Assembly: GCF_000583655.1 (NCBI RefSeq)
Contig: NZ_BAKI01000001.1
Span: 120,663 to 184,662 of the forward strand
Direction of reading: 5' to 3'
From: Lentilactobacillus farraginis DSM 18382 = JCM 14108
Lineage (GTDB): Bacteria; Bacillota; Bacilli; Lactobacillales; Lactobacillaceae
Length of the DNA: 64,000 nucleotides
Below the pieces are notes generated by a model. The model saw only the letters and a program-made list of their open reading frames with translations, ran no database searches and was not told where the DNA came from. Positions 15,825 to 23,378 of this stretch are shown here, one piece after another; the first letter of the stretch is position 1; every line of letters begins with the position of its first letter. The position numbers and the translations under genes were made by a program.

Positions 15825-16528
15825 TGACCTACTCGTTACACGTCTGCCATCTATACGGCGATTTAATGAACACGTATGGTGATCTGGGTAACATTCTGGT
15901 ACTCAAGTATTTGGCGAATAAAATGGGCGTTAAATTAACTTCAGAAGTTGTCAGTCTGGGGCAAGACTTTGACCCGGATAAATTTGACATTGTCGTTTTT
16001 GGTGGTGGCCAGGATTTTGAACAATCCATTGTTTCCAAAGATATTCAAACCAAGAAAAAAGGGCTCACGCAATTCATTGAGAATGGTGGTTCGGTAGTTG
16101 CCATTTGCGGCGGCTATCAATTACTGGGCCGTTACTATATTGGTGCCAACGGTGAAAAACTGGCAGGAATCGGCGCATTAGATCACTACACTGATAAGCA
16201 AAAAGATCATCGTTTTATTGGTAACGTCGTCATTCAAAACGAAGAAACCGGTGAAAAGTACCACGGTTTTGAAAATCACCAGGGAATTACCTTCCTTGGA
16301 AAAGGCGAACGGCCACTTGGAAAAGTTTTGGAAGGCCACGGCAATAACGGGCAGGATCACACAGAAGGTGCCATCTACAAAAACGTTTACTGCACCTACT
16401 TTCATGGACCGATTTTGGCAAGAAACAACGAAATCGCTAAACATGTCTTAATGAATGCCCTGGAGCGCAAATATCCGAATGCTGATCTGAGTCAAGCTCA
16501 AAGCGTTAAAGTCGGCAGTACCTTTTAA
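15824..16528 (+). CDS. gatD: Lipid II isoglutaminyl synthase, glutaminase subunit GatD
   Basis: Class I glutamine amidotransferase that feeds ammonia to MurT. The nucleophile is the Cys in VAICGGYQLLG and the partner His lies in YFHGPILARN. 234 residues, standard length. Its start overlaps the murT stop, so the subunits are translationally coupled. Confidence 0.95.
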   Translation: MTYSLHVCHLYGDLMNTYGDLGNILVLKYLANKMGVKLTSEVVSLGQDFDPDKFDIVVFGGGQDFEQSIVSKDIQTKKKGLTQFIENGGSVVAICGGYQLLGRYYIGANGEKLAGIGALDHYTDKQKDHRFIGNVVIQNEETGEKYHGFENHQGITFLGKGERPLGKVLEGHGNNGQDHTEGAIYKNVYCTYFHGPILARNNEIAKHVLMNALERKYPNADLSQAQSVKVGSTF

Positions 16529-16560
16529 TCAATTATCCAAGTAACAGCTTAAAGCATATT

Positions 16561-16596
16561 AAATAGCCTGTGATCCGGCGTGGTCGCAGGCTATTT
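16561..16596. terminator. Terminator between convergent gatD and serine hydrolase
   Basis: Ten-base stem aaatagcctg / caggctattt with a 16-base loop. It lies between two convergent genes and could act in both directions. Confidence 0.7.
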
Positions 16597-16613
16597 GCTA
16601 TTGTTACCGGCTT

Positions 16614-17621
16614 TTATTGATTGGCTTCTTTAATAAACGTTCGAATCAAGCGGCTCCGATATGGTAAAAACTGCTGATTGGCTGCATCCGGATGGACCCG
16701 ATTCGTTAAAAAGACCAGTGCCTGCTGGCAAACCCGGTCAACGATAATCAACGTACCGGTATAACCAGTGTGAAGGATGTAGGGATGTCCCTGATAATTT
16801 CTTAAAATCCAGCCAAACGAACGGTTCCCTATGTGTGTTGGTGTTTGATCAACAAATAATTGATCCAGCCAATTGTCTGATAAAAAGTTTGGATAAGAAA
16901 TTTGACCAAGCAGCCAACGGGCAAAATGAAGCAGATCATGAAGCGGTGCGAATAAGCCGGCCGCACCACAATCCGCTCCCAAAATTCGGGTCTTGGGATC
17001 ATGGACCGTCCCCCTCAGCAAGCCAATCTGCGGAAGATTAGCAGTCGGAACAACCCGCTCAATCTGCCTGGGATGAAATGTTGATTGCGTCATCTCCAAT
17101 GGTTGCAATACTTTTTCAGTAATTAATTGCTGGACGGGTTCCCCTAAAATTTTGGACGCAATCCATCCAAGAAAAATGAAATTATAATCCTGATAGCGAA
17201 TGACCTTCCCAAGATTTGGCCCGCTTTTTAACTGTAACAATGCCGGCACTAGCGCTTTCTTAGGTAATTCATTTCGGTTTGGAATATAACCGACAATGTC
17301 AGAAGTGTGCGTTAACAGATGTCGAATTGTTACTTGCGGCGACTGCCAAGCCGGCAAATATTGGCTGATTGAATCAGTCAATGATAATTTCCGTTCTGAA
17401 AGCAGTTTTAAAATCAAGTTAGTGGTCCCGACTACCTTTGTTAGTGATGCCAAATCATAAAGTTCGTTTGGCTGTAAAGGTAATTTCTGCGGAACCAGTT
17501 CCTGATCACCAAAATAGCCGGTCTTAATCGCTGAGCCATCAATAATACCATATGTAACACCGGGAACAACCTGATCATTCACAAATTGATGCATTTCTAA
17601 AATTGTATTGGCATACTTCAT
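16614..17621 (-). CDS. Serine hydrolase, class C beta-lactamase/esterase fold
   Basis: A 335-residue member of the beta-lactamase (PF00144) family. The three active-site boxes are seen: SxxK in LASLTKVVG, YxN in YQDYNFIFLG and HxG in LHTGYTG. No signal peptide or membrane anchor is visible, so it probably acts in the cytoplasm or is an esterase. Such proteins range from D-Ala peptidases to esterases, and the substrate cannot be told here. Monocistronic, convergent with gatD. Confidence 0.8.
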   Translation of the reverse strand: MKYANTILEMHQFVNDQVVPGVTYGIIDGSAIKTGYFGDQELVPQKLPLQPNELYDLASLTKVVGTTNLILKLLSERKLSLTDSISQYLPAWQSPQVTIRHLLTHTSDIVGYIPNRNELPKKALVPALLQLKSGPNLGKVIRYQDYNFIFLGWIASKILGEPVQQLITEKVLQPLEMTQSTFHPRQIERVVPTANLPQIGLLRGTVHDPKTRILGADCGAAGLFAPLHDLLHFARWLLGQISYPNFLSDNWLDQLFVDQTPTHIGNRSFGWILRNYQGHPYILHTGYTGTLIIVDRVCQQALVFLTNRVHPDAANQQFLPYRSRLIRTFIKEANQ

Positions 17622-17805
17622 AATCTTATTGTCCCTTTCTCTATCTGCTGGAATTAGCGCTTTGCAGCAGCGCTTATCCGGAAAGCAGCAACCGTCCGGG
17701 TACTTTCCGTTACCATTATTCTATCAGTCTTTTCAATTATTAAAAGTCAGTTACTCGTCAATTTTTACAGGTTGACCACCCTTAACGATTTTTTTCTTTA
17801 TTTTT

Positions 17806-17814
17806 TGCTATAAT
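17806..17814 (+). promoter_or_regulatory. Extended -10 promoter upstream of a small unknown gene
   Basis: TGCTATAAT, a consensus extended -10 element, lies 42 bases before the start at 17856; the -35 region is poor and T-rich. Confidence 0.55.
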
Positions 17815-17855
17815 GGATTTCGAGTGAAAGTTTTAACGATGGGAGGATTTAGCCA

Positions 17856-18185
17856 TTGGCAAGTAATTCCGATACGATTTATCACGTTTTATCATACATT
17901 AAAGCACATCCGGCCAAGGTAATCATTGAGCCCGATAAATACGATAACGTCGTCGAAATGTATTTGGATGACGACGTAAAACTTGGAAACCCTGAACTTT
18001 ATTTTCCAACCCAACGATTGGAAGTTAACCGAATGGCCCCCGATTTCGTATCGACAAATAGTGATCTGTTAGATTATTTTCACGACAAAACTGCCGTCAA
18101 GGACAGCAGTTATCATGATTTGTGGATTACGACGTCGCATTTGGCTGATAAAAATAAATATTTAATTGATTTGTCGTTTGAATAA
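17856..18185 (+). CDS. Small protein of unknown function
   Basis: 109 residues, acidic and soluble, starting at TTG 9 bases after GGGAGG. No family is recognised. It has its own extended -10 promoter and a terminator downstream, so it seems a real single gene. No membrane segment or signal peptide. Confidence 0.7.
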   Translation: MASNSDTIYHVLSYIKAHPAKVIIEPDKYDNVVEMYLDDDVKLGNPELYFPTQRLEVNRMAPDFVSTNSDLLDYFHDKTAVKDSSYHDLWITTSHLADKNKYLIDLSFE

Positions 18186-18257
18186 TTATTTTTATCTGAA
18201 TCGGTCTGCTTTGCTTCAGTCTCCTGCAAGCACTCAAAAATTAATTTTCAGGCAGCT

Positions 18258-18299
18258 AAAGACCCCCCGAGGCAATACATGCTTGGGTGGGTCTTTTTA
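18258..18299 (+). terminator. Rho-independent terminator
   Basis: Stem aaagacccccc / ggtgggtcttt followed by T; ends the gene at 17856-18185. Confidence 0.75.
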
Positions 18300-18393
18300 A
18301 CAACCCTTAAGATTGCTGCTGCCATCTAGCAAATCATAAGTATCTCCTATACAATTAGAATTAAATATCTTTAATTCTGTGAGGAGATTCAAT

Positions 18394-18998
18394 TTGATTA
18401 GTCAATTACTGGACGTTATTACGAAACTTTCTTCGTATGCAATGGTTATTTTCTTGGCCCTTTTTGCTACAGCAAGGTCACCCGAAAGCCCGAAAAATAC
18501 CCCTATGGCCGCTACGCGCTGATTTCACTACTCTTGTTTGCCGTTTTTGGAACGCTTTTTTTCAACTCGCCGAAAGGTAAAGCCGTTTTAAAAGCGGGAA
18601 ACGCTGGCGAAACGACTACTGCCCGCTCAACCAAAAAGGTTTCGACTTTATCAACTGAAAAGCAGGTCAGACAAGCCTTAAAATCACCCACGCTTTTGTT
18701 TAAACATCGGGCTTTTATTTCAACTCAAAATAAAAATTTCAACGTGACCATTCTCGATAATAGAGATACTGTCGATTCCCTTAAATTAACAACCGTGGAT
18801 CTGCTAAAAGCAATCAAGAAATCTCGCTATCAGAAATATCAGAAATTTACGATCTCTTTTCAGTCAGATAAAGCAAATCCTGAAATGAGACTCAAAACGC
18901 GTTACCGACAAGCCGCCATTAGAAAATTAAATCCCCAACAGCTGTCCGCAGATCATTTAAAAGCACTCAGCGATCAGTATTATGAAGCGGGACAGTAA
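18394..18998 (+). CDS. Membrane-anchored protein of unknown function, frameshifted near 18468
   Basis: A TTG start follows GAGGAG and opens a hydrophobic helix (LISQLLDVITKLSSYA, then MVIFLALF). This frame stops at 18523. In the next frame a matching continuation (KVTRKPEKYPYGRYALIS, LLLFAVFGTLFF) adds a second helix and leads without a break into a polar extracellular tail ending at 18998. One missing base near 18465-18470 joins them into about 201 residues. The tail is Lys-, Ser- and Thr-rich. No domain is recognised. The gene could equally start at the TTG 18534, but that would cut the second helix. Confidence 0.6.
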
Positions 18999-19160
18999 TT
19001 ACGGCGTTGGTTTCTTCAGCATCATTAACCAACCCGCGTTATAATAAGGGCATATACAGTTGTGCCCTTATATCATTTACGCAATGAAACAGGCTGCAAC
19101 CTAAGCCGTAAATCAAAACGGCGATTAATGAAAAGCAATTATATTCGGAGGCAATCTAAA

Positions 19161-20537
19161 ATGACCATCAGTAAAAAACTTCTCCCGAGTTTCATACTCA
19201 TGACACTGGCCCTTTCAGTCGGCCTATCATCGGGAAAACACACGGTTACCCAGGCAAAAGCATCCGTAAAAGTCGTTTGGCGGCAAAAGATGACCCATGG
19301 GACCTACACGATTAATCCATCCAAAGCAAATCACGCATATGCCTATTCTGCTAAACTGGGAAAAAAGCTGTTTAAACTTTCAAATTACACAAATCGGACT
19401 TTTACGACCTACTATCATCAAAAATTAAAAATTAATAATAAATCCCGAATTTATTATTATGTCAAAAGTGCTACCAAAAAAAGCATCGCCGGTTGGGTTT
19501 GGCGAGGTTACCTGACCAAAAAAAATTCAAATTCCAAATCGTCAACCAGCATTATTGGGGCAACCGTTAATTCACAATCTCAATTAATGTCATACGTTAA
19601 CGACGCGCCAGACCTTGACCCCAGCTTAACTGTTTTGGGATTTGAAACAAACGTATATTCAAAATACAAATCGCTTCTAAGTCAGCAGTATAATCTCGGT
19701 CAATTCGCCGCTGCCGATGTTTTTAAAAATAATCACGCCAAAATATACGTAGCCGACAGCCAATTAAATTCATACGTTAACACAGCTATTCAACGTTGGA
19801 ATTCGGCACTGGGAAAAAATGTTTTTTCAATCGGCAGTGCTTCGGACCACACGCTAACCATTAAATTGTCAGATAATTCAGAGAAAGGCTGGGATGGTCT
19901 CTTTAGTGGAAACACAATCATGATAAATACCACTAATTTTACGGATCCCAACTACGCAAGCAACAATCTGACCACTTCTCCAGCACTTGAAACTAAACTT
20001 ACCAACATCTCAAATCAGGCTTCCAGTCTGCTTGATTTAACCAACACACTACTTAACAAGCTGCGAATCAACTATCAGCTCCAATACCTGACATTACAAG
20101 GAAAATACAATAGTTCAAATAGTTCTTCAACCAAATCGGCTATTCAAAAACAAATCAGTGACTTAACTTCAAACTACGACACCCAAAATAAGGCAATTCG
20201 AGAAAATTATAATGCCGAAGTTTCCCAACTGCAGCAAGCCGTTAAAGATGCCTACAATCAAGAACAGCCATCTATTTCCCAAGCCTCAACCGAAAATTAC
20301 TGGACAACGGTTATCATGCATGAATTGGGCCACGGCCTTGGACTGTATCACACTCCCTATCGAAGTGATGTTATGTATGCTTCCTCAAGCAGTGAACAGG
20401 ACGCAACACCCAGCCCTGTAAAATACGCTTGGACGCAGGCAAAGGACCCTTCCGATGATAGAGCCTATGTCTCGGCTACCCTCACCTCAAGAGACGTTGA
20501 CAGAGCCAAATTAGCAGGTATTTTGGGGTATTGGTAA
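19161..20537 (+). CDS. Secreted matrixin-like zinc metalloprotease
   Basis: Signal peptide (MTISKKLLPSFILMTLALSV then an AQA-like cleavage site) followed by an SH3-like wall-binding-type segment (about residues 35-115, ending AGWVWRGYL), then a metalloprotease domain. The zinc motif HELGHGLGLYH (HExxHxxGxxH) is followed by the Met-turn DVMY, both typical of matrixins. Between the start of the catalytic domain and the zinc motif lies an unusual helical, coiled-coil-like stretch of about 110 residues (about 275-385). The start at 19161 is chosen for GGAGG 9 bases upstream and the clean signal peptide. 458 residues. Probable role: extracellular or wall-bound proteolysis; the substrate is unknown. 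Confidence 0.82.
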   Translation: MTISKKLLPSFILMTLALSVGLSSGKHTVTQAKASVKVVWRQKMTHGTYTINPSKANHAYAYSAKLGKKLFKLSNYTNRTFTTYYHQKLKINNKSRIYYYVKSATKKSIAGWVWRGYLTKKNSNSKSSTSIIGATVNSQSQLMSYVNDAPDLDPSLTVLGFETNVYSKYKSLLSQQYNLGQFAAADVFKNNHAKIYVADSQLNSYVNTAIQRWNSALGKNVFSIGSASDHTLTIKLSDNSEKGWDGLFSGNTIMINTTNFTDPNYASNNLTTSPALETKLTNISNQASSLLDLTNTLLNKLRINYQLQYLTLQGKYNSSNSSSTKSAIQKQISDLTSNYDTQNKAIRENYNAEVSQLQQAVKDAYNQEQPSISQASTENYWTTVIMHELGHGLGLYHTPYRSDVMYASSSSEQDATPSPVKYAWTQAKDPSDDRAYVSATLTSRDVDRAKLAGILGYW

Positions 20538-20574
20538 TTCACTTCAAGCTCGAATAAAGATGTCCGCTTGAAAA

Positions 20575-20616
20575 CCGGTCAAATTCACTTTTAAGGTGGG
20601 TTTGACCGGCTTTTTA
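20575..20616 (+). terminator. Terminator after the metalloprotease gene
   Basis: Perfect 9-base stem ccggtcaaa / tttgaccgg followed by CTTTTT. Confidence 0.8.
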
Positions 20617-20644
20617 ATATATTCAATTTTTTATAATAATTTGA

Positions 20645-20692
20645 CATAATAAAAGTTCCCGGAATGCCTTTATATCAGCATCCTGGGAACTT
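20645..20692 (-). terminator. Terminator of tRNA-Glu
   Basis: Stem aagttccc / gggaactt with a U-rich exit on the minus strand, 27 bases beyond the tRNA 3' end. Confidence 0.7.
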
Positions 20693-20718
20693 ATTATATT
20701 CACACATCTTTTAAATTA

Positions 20719-20792
20719 TCACCCGCACGGGGCTCGAACCCGTAACTCCGCCTTGAGAGGGCGACGTCTTAAACCAGTTTGACCAGCGGGCA
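20719..20792 (-). tRNA. tRNA-Glu (anticodon CTC)
   Basis: A full cloverleaf can be drawn: T-stem ACGGG/CCCGT with TTCGAGC loop, anticodon stem with loop CTCTCAA giving anticodon CTC, and a Glu-like D-arm (GGTCAAACTGG...). No CCA is encoded. The outer two acceptor pairs are U-G and G-U, which is weak for tRNA-Glu, so either the tRNA is slightly degenerate or the exact end differs by a base. A CTC tRNA-Glu reads only GAG and supplements the usual TTC species. Confidence 0.85.
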
Positions 20793-20921
20793 ATGCTCTC
20801 AAACTCACAAATAATAGTGTATCGAAATCTCATGAATTTGTCAACAAACAACTTAAATCAAATTTTTGGTTGACAAATCGAGGAAAAATCGATAATATTA
20901 TTAACTGTGATATTTGTTCAT

Positions 20922-20994
20922 TGGGTATTCGCCAAATTGGTAAGGCAGCGGACTCTGAATCCGTAATTTACTGGTTCGAGCCCAGTATACCCAA
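20922..20994 (+). tRNA. tRNA-Gln (anticodon CTG)
   Basis: Acceptor TGGGTAT/ATACCCA pairs perfectly, T-stem ACTGG/CCAGT, anticodon loop CTCTGAA giving CTG. Starts with U1 as tRNA-Gln does. No encoded CCA. It is divergent from tRNA-Glu(CTC) 129 bases away. It reads CAG only. Confidence 0.93.
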
Positions 20995-21012
20995 TCGATA
21001 TATTTATAGAAG

Positions 21013-21058
21013 AACTGCTATTTTAATGCCGTTGATCATTAAAATAGCAGTTTTTTTA
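21013..21058 (+). terminator. Terminator of tRNA-Gln
   Basis: Long stem aactgctatttta / taaaatagcagtt followed by seven T. Confidence 0.85.
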
Positions 21059-21120
21059 TTTGGCATGGCTAACGATCGCCACATACTTTTATGGTTGATA
21101 CATGTCAATAATCACAGATA

Positions 21121-21149
21121 TTGCGCCCAGCAATCTGTTGGATTATAAT
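21121..21149 (+). promoter_or_regulatory. Predicted promoter of a candidate small RNA
   Basis: TTGCGC, exactly 17 bases, then a consensus TATAAT, in an intergenic region with no gene downstream before a terminator. Confidence 0.6.
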
Positions 21150-21155
21150 TTTAAC

Positions 21156-21244
21156 TGTGAATCTACCCACTCAGTAGATTTACTCCATTTTTTACGAAAT
21201 AGCACATCCTAAACTTGTCGTAGGCGTGGGATGTGCTGTTTTTG
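21156..21244 (+). ncRNA. Candidate small RNA of about 90 nt
   Basis: A well-formed promoter is followed by a first hairpin (AATCTAC, loop CCACTCA, GTAGATT; 21160-21180), a single-stranded T-rich link, and an intrinsic terminator hairpin (agcacatcc / ggatgtgct, 21201-21237) with a GTTTTT tail. No open reading frame of note lies inside. I do not recognise an RNA family. It is predicted only from the promoter-hairpin-terminator layout. Confidence 0.5.
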
Positions 21245-21289
21245 CGTCCAATGATACGACCGCCTCACGAAAAAATAACCAAAAAGTCA

Positions 21290-21332
21290 AAATAAAAACA
21301 GTGGCATTCAGCATTTCGCTCACCCCACTGCT
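21290..21332 (-). terminator. Terminator of the asnB-murE-ligase-racemase operon
   Basis: Stem cagtgg / ccactg followed on the minus strand by TTTTTATTTT, 47 bases after the racemase stop. Confidence 0.7.
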
Positions 21333-21378
21333 TTACAATTCAATTCAGCTGTCCGCAACGCACAGTCCTATTTAAAAC

Positions 21379-22107
21379 TCAATCTAACGCTTTTTCAGCC
21401 GCTTTCCGGTTCTTCAAGGCTAATTCAATTGTTCGATCGGCCAACACCGTCTGAGCGTCAATTACCGGGTATGGATGGTTACCTGCCCGCTGTTGGGCAA
21501 CTGACAGCTCAGTGCAGCCAAGAATGACAATGTCACACGAAAGTTTGTCCACCATCGTTGATAAAATCTGATGATATAATTCACCATCTACTTGATTTTT
21601 CTCTTTAATATTATCATAAATTAATGTCATCGTTTGGTTGGCCGTTTGTTCATCGGGCTTTACCAACTCATAACCGGCATTTCGAATTTCACGATCGTAA
21701 ATACCATCATGAAGTGTTCCCTGCGTGGCAATCAAGCCAACTCGTTTGGCATTTGGCGCGTACTGTTTAATATCTTTAACCGTCTCTCTTGGCATATGCA
21801 GGATAGGAATCGTCGTTAAAGCCTGTAACTCGTCAAAGGAATAATGAGCCGTGTTACAAGGAATAACAAAGAAATCCGGTTTTAGACTGCTCTGCTGCTT
21901 AATATCTTCAGCCAGTGGGACAAACGGATTCGGTTTTTGGTGATCCAAAATGTAATCCGTTCTGTCCGGGACAGTCGCATGATTAACCAAAATGTAATTT
22001 AAATAATCCTGATCCTTCTTGGCGGGTGTGCGGTCATTTAGAATATGAATAAAAAGCTCGGTTGCTTCCGTTCCCATGCCACCAATAATTGTAAAAAAGT
22101 TTTTCAT
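21379..22107 (-). CDS. Aspartate/glutamate racemase family protein, probable aspartate racemase
   Basis: PLP-independent racemase with both catalytic cysteines visible (IPCNTAHYS and ILGCTELSV) and the glycine-rich start IIGGMGTEAT. 242 residues. Directly downstream of an ATP-grasp ligase of the D-aspartate ligase type, an arrangement known from Enterococcus faecium, where the racemase makes D-Asp for the peptidoglycan crossbridge. I therefore infer D-Asp production. A glutamate racemase role is possible but less likely in this context. Confidence 0.82.
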   Translation of the reverse strand: MKNFFTIIGGMGTEATELFIHILNDRTPAKKDQDYLNYILVNHATVPDRTDYILDHQKPNPFVPLAEDIKQQSSLKPDFFVIPCNTAHYSFDELQALTTIPILHMPRETVKDIKQYAPNAKRVGLIATQGTLHDGIYDREIRNAGYELVKPDEQTANQTMTLIYDNIKEKNQVDGELYHQILSTMVDKLSCDIVILGCTELSVAQQRAGNHPYPVIDAQTVLADRTIELALKNRKAAEKALD

Positions 22108-22121
22108 TTGAATATCAGTCC

Positions 22122-23372
22122 TTATTTGGCAACAAAATAACGTTTATAGTCTTTAGAATAGTTGTGCATCATCCATTTGTATAATGCAAACCGCTTTAGA
22201 TTCTTATCTTTTGCGTACCAGAAAGTAGTGCCATAGCGACCTTCATGAATAAGCTGCATAGCCTGTTTCTTGACCGCATTATTTTGGGCGTACTTTTCAA
22301 AAATCTTCGGTGTAACGCCCAACCAAAGGAAATAATCCTGCTTATTCTTATTTGCGTAAACCGGGTCCTGATCCTTTAGCGAATCAAAGACGTAGTCCTG
22401 AACCACCCAGTCTGCCAAGTGATAGCCGTTCAACGTTACGAAGAAACTGCTTCTCCCCGTTCGGAGGTTAATTTCAAATAGTTTATAAGACTGATCCCGG
22501 GTATCAAATTTAATGTCAAAATTACAATAACCGGTAAACTTAATTTCTTCCAAAAATGTTTGAACCCGATTATAAATATCCTGGTTGAATTCCGGAATAA
22601 TTGCCACATAATTCCCAATGGCAGCCGGTGCCGGATCTTCCAAAAGCGGATGGCCAAGACACATTAATTTTACCTGATGATTTTTATCAACGTAGACGTT
22701 TAAAGTCCGCATATTACTATCATCACCGGGAATGAAGTCTTGAAGAATAAAGTCAGAAGTATAGCCGTTAGTATAACTTTTAGCTACGACATCCCTAAAT
22801 TCCGCCTCATTTTGAATAATAAACGCCTTCTTACGGCCTTCAAAATGAATATCCAGCCATTCAACACTATTAGCCGGTTTGAGCGCAACAGGATAACCAA
22901 ACGGCTGTGTAATTTTCTCACCGGATTCATACATTGCTTTTGTAATAATTTTAGTCTTGGGGTATGGCAAATCATACTTGTCACACATTTTGTAAAAATT
23001 CTCTTTATTATTCAGATGCCGAAGCATCTCGTAATCCACGTATGGGCAAACAAAAACGTCCTCGAGTTCCGCCTTGTGTTTAGAAATCAGTTCCGCGTAC
23101 CCGTCACCACAACCAATTAAAATAACCGGTTCCTGATGATCAGCGTAACGTTGCTTAATCTTTTGCATCTCGTTGATCCAAACCGGGTCTTCACTAAAGC
23201 CCGGAATTAATTCCAAATCAACAATTTTGGTGTATCTCGTTGGTGCCAAACTCACTTCGGCAAATGCCTTAACCGGCTTACCGTAAATATCATATAAACT
23301 TCGAGCCATACCGTAGACATTAAAATCGCTGCCTAGTAAAACCGGGGTGAAGTCAATGCTTTGATTAGTCAT
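22122..23372 (-). CDS. ATP-grasp carboxylate-amine ligase, probable D-aspartate ligase
   Basis: 416 residues with an ATP-grasp fold: N-terminal Rossmann-like part (PVLLGSDFNVYGMARSLYD), nucleotide-binding lysine region (PVALKPANSVEW) and the metal-binding FEINLRTGRSSFF. Length and motifs fit the Asl family that joins the beta-carboxyl of D-Asp to the L-Lys side chain of UDP-MurNAc-pentapeptide. Context agrees: MurE of L-Lys type upstream, racemase 14 bases downstream. Confidence 0.8.
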   Translation of the reverse strand: MTNQSIDFTPVLLGSDFNVYGMARSLYDIYGKPVKAFAEVSLAPTRYTKIVDLELIPGFSEDPVWINEMQKIKQRYADHQEPVILIGCGDGYAELISKHKAELEDVFVCPYVDYEMLRHLNNKENFYKMCDKYDLPYPKTKIITKAMYESGEKITQPFGYPVALKPANSVEWLDIHFEGRKKAFIIQNEAEFRDVVAKSYTNGYTSDFILQDFIPGDDSNMRTLNVYVDKNHQVKLMCLGHPLLEDPAPAAIGNYVAIIPEFNQDIYNRVQTFLEEIKFTGYCNFDIKFDTRDQSYKLFEINLRTGRSSFFVTLNGYHLADWVVQDYVFDSLKDQDPVYANKNKQDYFLWLGVTPKIFEKYAQNNAVKKQAMQLIHEGRYGTTFWYAKDKNLKRFALYKWMMHNYSKDYKRYFVAK

Positions 23373-23378
23373 TTAAAC

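Noticed and set aside
20870..21148. Plus-strand frame over tRNA-Gln
   Set aside because: It covers the tRNA and its terminator and cannot be coding.
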